Shown here: in pieces, positions 17,739 through 22,966 of the stretch
How positions within the stretch are numbered: the stretch's first letter is position 1
Layout: every line of letters begins with the position of its first letter
Source: Paramacrobiotus richtersi
Lineage: Eukaryota; Tardigrada; Eutardigrada; Parachela; Macrobiotidae
DNA length: 22,966 bases
Reading direction: 5' to 3'
Assembly: GCA_034698045.1 (NCBI GenBank)
Contig: JAQGAU010000882.1
Location: 1-22,966 of the forward strand
The notes under the pieces: generated by a model
Told to the model about the DNA's origin: nothing
Database searches by the model: none
What the model saw: the letters and a program-made list of their open reading frames with translations, nothing else
Made by a program: the position numbers and the translations under genes

Positions 17739-20201
17739 ATGAATAACGCTACCGCAAGCAATGTAACAAACTGCGGCTGGCCGGAACGTAATGAGAGTGT
17801 GGTGTTTTTTAATCCCGTCGTACAGCGGGTGGATATGATCTGCCGTCCCATATGGATGATCATCTGCACTACAGGGAACGTTCTCAACATTTTGCTGCTG
17901 AGAGGAATGCCATCGTATCAAAACGCCTTTTTGCTGGGGATGTCGGTGTTTGATTTGGTCTGCATGTGAGCAAGGAAGATGCTCTTATGATTCCTAGCAA
18001 CAAATGTAATCGTTTGGCCAGCATGAACCACTAATTGTGATTAATTTGTAGGTGGTTCTGGCTTACCAATTACATCAGGGTAAATTTGACATGCTTAGTA
18101 ATTTCGATATCATAACACTGCGCGCTTGATTGAAAGGGGCTGGTCAGTAACGTCGCTTATTTTTCCGACTAGATTCTGCTAAACTGATGTCACAGGTGAT
18201 GATTTATCCCTCTCACAATTACCACGTTGGCGCGCAAAAACAACCATATTAGTTTCAAATTGTCGACCGCAGTAAAGCGGAGGTCCTCCTTGTTTAAAAG
18301 CAATGCAAAGAGCGATGTTGCAGCCCATTTTCGCGTACCGCGAGAGCGCAGTCAGCTTGCATCCGATTTTTGTGAAATTTGAACAGAACCTAGACAGTAA
18401 CATGGAAATGAGCTGATTACTTTTTGGCGTTCATATCTAAAAACTAAACGTGATACATGCATAATAAGAGCAGATTTTTTTGCAACAGAAGATTCTTTCG
18501 TCTGCAACACGGCCTGCGCAATCGACAGTCCCTGAGAGTCTTGTCTGTGTAGGCTAAATATTTGCGCAGCCAGTATATTCACTTGAAATGTTCAAGTTCG
18601 CTTCGGTCTCCATTGTTAGCGCAGCGGAGTGCGATTACTTAGTCCATGTTATGTTTTGAAACAGCCATTCTGGTCCCGCTCATTCAACCGCGCTGCACAG
18701 GTAGTCGAAAATGTGCGTTTTAGGGTCGGTATGGAATGAGTGGAATGCACAGGTTTGCTTGTCCCCGATCTTACAGTGACGGTGTCAGTTGCTTTGTTAC
18801 TTGCACATGATAAGCAATGACGGCCAAGTTAACTCGCTTTCGCTCCGAAGCATCAGCTTTTACGATGTCCGACACTCGCCCCCAGACAGAAGATTATTTT
18901 TCACATTCTGTTCTCGCCGTTTAAGACGTTTCCCAACGATGTCGCCAAAAAACTGAAATCTCTAGCGTTTCTTTCGCATTATGCAGCATTTGTTATAGGA
19001 AACTCCCAATACCTTTATCAAATCAGAACCGACGCAAGTGAATCGAATATGGGTCAACAAACCCAGCGGAGAACCCAACATGGGTCATACTTCACAGACC
19101 GGCCCCATTCAACAAGCGCGCTGCCGTAATATTCGACGTGTGTATGCGCCAGCTGCACATGGAGTGTGGCAATCCATGTTTTTCTGCATCGGGCTATCAT
19201 GTTTTAAGGATTTCACCCTCAACAGTGGCGATTACACCTCAATAGAATCGGTTTTTTTGATCCTTGGAACCATTGCCTCACTGTGCGCTGATGGGTAATG
19301 ATTATTGATGACCAAAAATTTATGCGGTATACACTGCAAAATCAGCGGCTTCGCTATGCGCGTCTGTCATCTGCTAGGCATCGCCAAATAACGCTTATTA
19401 TTTAGGACTCTCCTTGCATTTAGCTTTGCGCGGCTCATCAGTTTGTGCTGTCCCCTTCGGACTCGGAAGATGCTTAATAAGAAAACGGTCAACTGGTTGA
19501 TCATAGGTATCACCATTCTTTCTATCGCCTCTTATATGGTCGATTTTGTGGATCTCTTTCTGCCGGAAGAAAGGGAGACTGAAAAATGGTTTTCCGATTG
19601 GAAGAAATTAGGTCGCACGTGGAATGTGGGTGGTGGTGTGCATTGTGAGTAACCAGTGTTCAACTGATTTATTCACTCACATTTGTTGCAGACGATTACG
19701 GAATTGTTTATCTTTTTCACCATTCTGGCGGCCAATCTAGCGGTCATCGGGCTCTTGCTAATTATACGGCGTCGAACATTTCGCAGCGCCGGCTCCAAGA
19801 CCCATCCAACAACCTCGAACAGCTTTCGCAAGCATGGGAACACAGCGCGCTCACTATCGGCCGTCAAACTACTGCTGCTGTCTGCAGCGCTGTTCGTGGT
19901 CACGAAGACTCCGCTCTTGGTGAATCAGATAATGGACTCAGGTTGTTTGAAGCGACTATCTGATTACGATCTCATGCTTCTTGTGGCTGTAAAAAGTCAA
20001 CTGCTCTATGCCAACTATTCATTGAATTTCTTCGTTTACTGTGGCGCCAGTCGCCAATACATGCGGCAGGCTTGGAAGATGGTGACTAAGTGCCGTCAGC
20101 CAGAAGAGCAGGACACAAGGACCTCAGTGGTGCCAAACAGACAAAGTGCCGTTCGAGGAAACGCGTCGCAACTGAACGCGACGTCAACTACCGTATGCTG
20201 A
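17739..20201 (+). CDS. Rhodopsin-like (class A) G protein-coupled receptor
   Basis: Proposed exons: 17739-17965, 18052-18079, 19098-19294, 19406-19625 (or 19637) and 19692-20201; phases agree and the total is 393-397 aa. The N-terminus has glycosylation sequons (NAT, NVT, NES). Hydrophobic spans: TM1 ICRPIWMIICTTGNVLNILLL with the conserved GN; TM2 AFLLGMSVFDLVCM, completed by WFWLTNYI from a 28 nt microexon; TM3 VFLILGTIASLCADG plus TLLAFSF; TM4 NWLIIGITILSIASYMV; TM5 LFIFFTILAANLAVIGLLLII; TM6 KLLLLSAALFVVTKTPLLV; TM7 LLYANYSLNFFVYCG. The DRY motif is FAR and NPxxY reads LNFFVY, both variants. The layout resembles invertebrate peptide (FMRFamide-type) receptors, but the ligand cannot be inferred. 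The third exon start (acceptor acttcacag) is the weakest point and gives a long first extracellular loop. A possible AATAAA lies at 20488. Confidence 0.8.
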
Positions 20202-21015
20202 ACTGGGCCAATTCTGAACACCGTACTGGGGATTGCTTGAGTTTTCCTTGAAATCTTACCTGTAAAAGAAGACCATGCCGAGCCGTAAATCATCGTCAGT
20301 TGTGCATTATTGTGAACAAAAATTCAGTAATATTACTTAAGACCTAAGGGAACAACGAACCCATTTTGTTTGAAACAAACACTTCAATGTTTTGTCGAAA
20401 TGAATGTGTCGTTTATGTGGGTATTTTGACAAGCAAGCTTGATAATCTGGAACCATCAACCACAAAACGAAAATCCAGAAACGCAAAAATAAACTACCGG
20501 TTACAGTGTCAGGAACAAAATAGACTTAACTGCTGTCCTTGCGACTGCACTTCTTCAGGTACTATGGAACAGAAACCCACTACCAGTTGGTAACCAGATT
20601 GTATAACGCGTGAGCTGATATCGTGTTCTCCTTTGAGTTGGCTTCGCTGTTAAGATTAACGGCATAAAAAATCGCAAATGCTTATCCAGAATAAGATAAA
20701 GCAGTAATTTCTTGTTGCAATAGGCTGATTGATCAGTTTGTACAAACCGTTCAGCATTCGCCATTCCAACAATCGTATCGCCGCGGACTGGTTATTGATC
20801 GTTATTAAAACGTGGTGATGGATAGTACAACAAGAAATTAGATCTCCCAAGCTGGGTTGCTTTACGACGCACCAGGATGTGTCGGCTGTTTTCTGAGTAT
20901 TTCCTTTTCTTGCAATGGGGAATCAGAGAAGTCTGTTCGAACCGGCTGGAGCGGAAGAGTGAACAGTTACTTAACTAACCAGCTCGCTCGAGAATGAGAA
21001 CGGAAAGATTCTAAA
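20202..21015. other. Intergenic, nothing identified beyond a possible polyadenylation signal
   Basis: An AATAAA at 20488-20493 lies about 290 bp beyond the GPCR stop and may end its transcript. No other gene, repeat or RNA feature was recognised. Short frames on both strands lack motifs. Confidence 0.35.
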
Positions 21016-21899
21016 ATGTGTCTGGGCCTGGTAAGCGACAATGCTAAATGCCGGTGGGCGGCTTCTTCATGGGACCTGATGAAACAACGTGAAAGAAGCT
21101 GCGTGCTCGTGGTGTACTGTAGCAGAAAGGAACAGATTGGCGTACTAAAAGTCTAGAAAAATTCCTGAAGCTTTGCCTGGGTCATTTTCTTTGTGAACAT
21201 TCTGGGATCTTACTCAGATCAAAGCTAAAAACGTCGAATTTCATATCGATTTAATTGGATCAGAAGCGTATAAATGGTCAGTGGTTGTGCGCATGACTGA
21301 TCGACGGATTGACAGCCAGTTTACTACGGACGATATGTGGACCATGTTGAACAACGGGCTGCCCGCTTTGGAGCCCACGGATGTGGAGTCACTGGCGGAA
21401 TGGATGCGAGATGTCGGCAGCTACCCTACCACGTCGACGGTTCTTTGGATTGTCTCTGAGGTAAAAGAAACGTCGTGCCATAGATCAAACGTGTCCGTTG
21501 TGATTTAAACTGGTACGGCTTGCGAGCACTGTCAGTCTGACTGTGTTGATACTCGTACAAATCGACATGCGGACTAGTGACTACTTTGTATCCCGTATTG
21601 ATCTTGCCGTCTTTGCACAATGCGACGGTACAGGCATTCGCTGATGACAATGGCCCGAATGGGCGGTGTAGCGAAAACGAGTATTGCCAACTGATCGGTT
21701 TTGTTTTCAGGTCCTTCACATGACCCAGACATGCGATCCACGGGATAACGTCCGATATCGCGGAATGACGTTTCGTCCTTTTGGTACCGATCGTCTGAAC
21801 CAAGTAGACGTCCATCAGCTGACCAACCTCACTCTGCAAGTCTTGTTTCAGCATTTTAAGAAGCTCGGGGTTGAGATAATTGAACTTGAAGTTTTCTAA
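21016..21899 (+). CDS. Small conserved-looking protein of unknown function, 148 aa
   Basis: Three exons fit exactly. 21016-21030 is a 15 nt first exon (aaaATG, then four codons, donor CTG|GTAAGC). 21218-21460 follows gatcttactcag and ends GAG|GTAAAA. 21711-21899 follows ttgttttcag and ends in TAA. Every junction is phase 0 and the total is 447 nt. The product is soluble, with no signal peptide or membrane segment. It mixes a strand-like start (NVEFHIDLIG, KWSVVVRM), an acidic helix (PTDVESLAEWMRDVG), a Cys/Arg-containing turn (TCDPRDNVRYRGMTF) and a C-terminal helix plus strand (LQVLFQHFKKLGVEIIELEV). I do not recognise the family. A 175-codon antisense frame (21426-21953) overlaps it but has no splice support. 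Confidence 0.65.
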
Positions 21900-22305
21900 T
21901 GAACACATGAATCGGCTGCAACACTCCTTGTCAGTGGCCCTTGCGGTTGACATTGCTGTCTTTGTAATTTGTTTTGTAAAATCGTTTCAATTTGGTTTCC
22001 ATCGGTTACTTTTAGTTCATTTCGTTGATATCTCTCGCTTTTCCGGGTTATCCTGGACCAGCTCTGGTCACCGACTGATTACTTTACTGTCACGTTTACT
22101 GTATTTGCTTGATGGAGTTCGATCGCTGCGACACAAATATAAAATTTCTAGATTCGAGTAACTTGCGACTGGCGATTTTTTCAAACTGTTTGTGTATTGC
22201 ATTTCGATCCGGATACACTGCTTATCCTTGTACATGTCTTGCTATCGTCGTATTGCTATCCTTGTACCGACTCTTGAAGCAACGGTCTTTAAATTAAGGT
22301 CAGTT
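21900..22305. other. Intergenic, nothing identified
   Basis: Short hydrophobic frames on the plus strand have no motif or splice context. Words such as cttgtac and tgctatc recur between about 22220 and 22270, a minor local duplication. Confidence 0.35.
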
Positions 22306-22453
22306 CTACGCGCGAGATATTTTCCCGCGCGTAGCTAATCGGCTTCGCGCGAGAGATCTCGTGCGTTGCAAAAACGTAATCAAATGGCTACGCGCGAGAG
22401 ATTTCGCGCGTTGTGGAACGTATAAAATGGCTACGCGCGAGAGCTACGAAACT
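22306..22453. repeat. GC-rich palindromic tandem repeat, about four copies
   Basis: The word CTACGCGCGAGA (or CTTCGCGCGAGA) occurs at about 22306, 22343, 22388 and 22431, spaced 37, 45 and 43 bp. Full units contain an inverted partner (TCTCGTGCG or TTTCGCGCG), so each can form a hairpin. In the first copy CTACGCGCG (22306-22314) pairs exactly with CGCGCGTAG (22326-22334). The CpG-dense repeat is embedded in AT-rich surroundings. It is a short minisatellite of unknown role. Confidence 0.85.
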
Positions 22454-22800
22454 AAGAAGTAACCAAAAATAAAAACTAAGAAACAAAGAAGCTGAACTAA
22501 GCGCCTAAACCAAGAAACACAGTTACAAGTAAACTAAGAAGCTGAATTCAGAGACTGAAACTTGGAATCTAACAACTAAACAAAGACGAGAAAATAAAAA
22601 TATAATCTAAGAAGCTGAATTAACAAACCAAAGCGTGGAAACTGCAAGTACAGACTCTGTAAACCAAGAAGACAAATCAAGAAATTAAGATAAAAAAGCA
22701 AAGAAAATGAACTAAGAAGCTAAACTAAGAAAACTAAACCAAGAAGTGAAACTGAGAAATAAGATAAGGAAGCAAAAAAACGAACCAACAAGGCAGCTGC
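22440..22800. repeat. A-rich degenerate minisatellite (AACTAAGAAGCTGA-like units)
   Basis: About 360 bp is built from irregular repeats of aaactaagaagctgaa and variants (ctaagaag, ccaagaaa, caaagaag), with T largely excluded from this strand. Copies vary in length and sequence, so this is an old or slippage-prone low-complexity array. It follows the GC-rich palindromic repeat directly, without a unique spacer. No coding frame survives. Confidence 0.8.
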
Positions 22801-22966
22801 ACGACATTTTAAATGCAAATCATTCTCATTTTTTTTTTATGATTACGTCTAAGGATGAGACTATTTTAAAAAAATAAGTCAGGTCCGATCGAGCTCGAGG
22901 AGGATTGGGAGAGAATCCCAAAGATGACAAGTCACCAGCGCAACCGCCCTCGTATTCACTGTGTTT

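Noticed and set aside
21426-21953. 175-codon minus-strand ORF, among the longest uninterrupted frames in the window
   Set aside because: It spans an intron and two exons of a plus-strand gene with three consistent phase-0 splices, and shows no motif.
1-22966. A reassigned genetic code, suggested by TAA at 16438 and TGA at 9292 inside coding-like frames
   Set aside because: TAA, TAG and TGA all terminate other well-formed genes here (21897, 9697, 4805, 14385, 20199), so local mutation is simpler.

Overview
The window looks like nuclear DNA from an invertebrate animal. Every convincing gene is split by GT-AG introns of about 49 to 1,020 bp. The protein classes are metazoan: a seven-transmembrane receptor, a secreted immunoglobulin-domain protein, a von Willebrand A (vWA)-type domain and a Ser/Thr kinase fused to a beta-propeller-like region. 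There are no bacterial operons or Shine-Dalgarno sites. A tardigrade or similar small ecdysozoan is only a guess; nothing seen fixes the species.

Layout. 1-670: non-coding, with small repeats. 671-903 (-): doubtful short ORF. 942-4807 (+): kinase/propeller gene, kinase half firm, last exons less so. 5329-8003: nested repeats, with an outer inverted repeat of about 128 bp enclosing a 1.2 kb foldback element. 7483-9699 (+): a vWA-like gene that looks broken; one of its introns holds a complete 800 bp pogo/Tigger-like transposon, which itself carries a broken transposase N-terminus on the minus strand. 11107-14387 (+): four-exon secreted Ig-domain protein, with a MITE-like element filling most of its last intron. 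15309-15578 (+): possible small Cys-rich secreted protein. 15728-16623 (-): proline-rich gene with an in-frame TAA. 17739-20201 (+): five-exon GPCR. 21016-21899 (+): three-exon gene of unknown function. 22306-22800: a GC-rich palindromic tandem repeat, then an A-rich degenerate minisatellite.

The genes show no evident functional link. The main themes are mobile DNA inside introns, at least two genes with in-frame stops in otherwise coherent reading frames, and a kinase with altered catalytic motifs. Gene models were built by hand from reading-frame continuity, splice dinucleotides and phase arithmetic; none is supported by transcript data.
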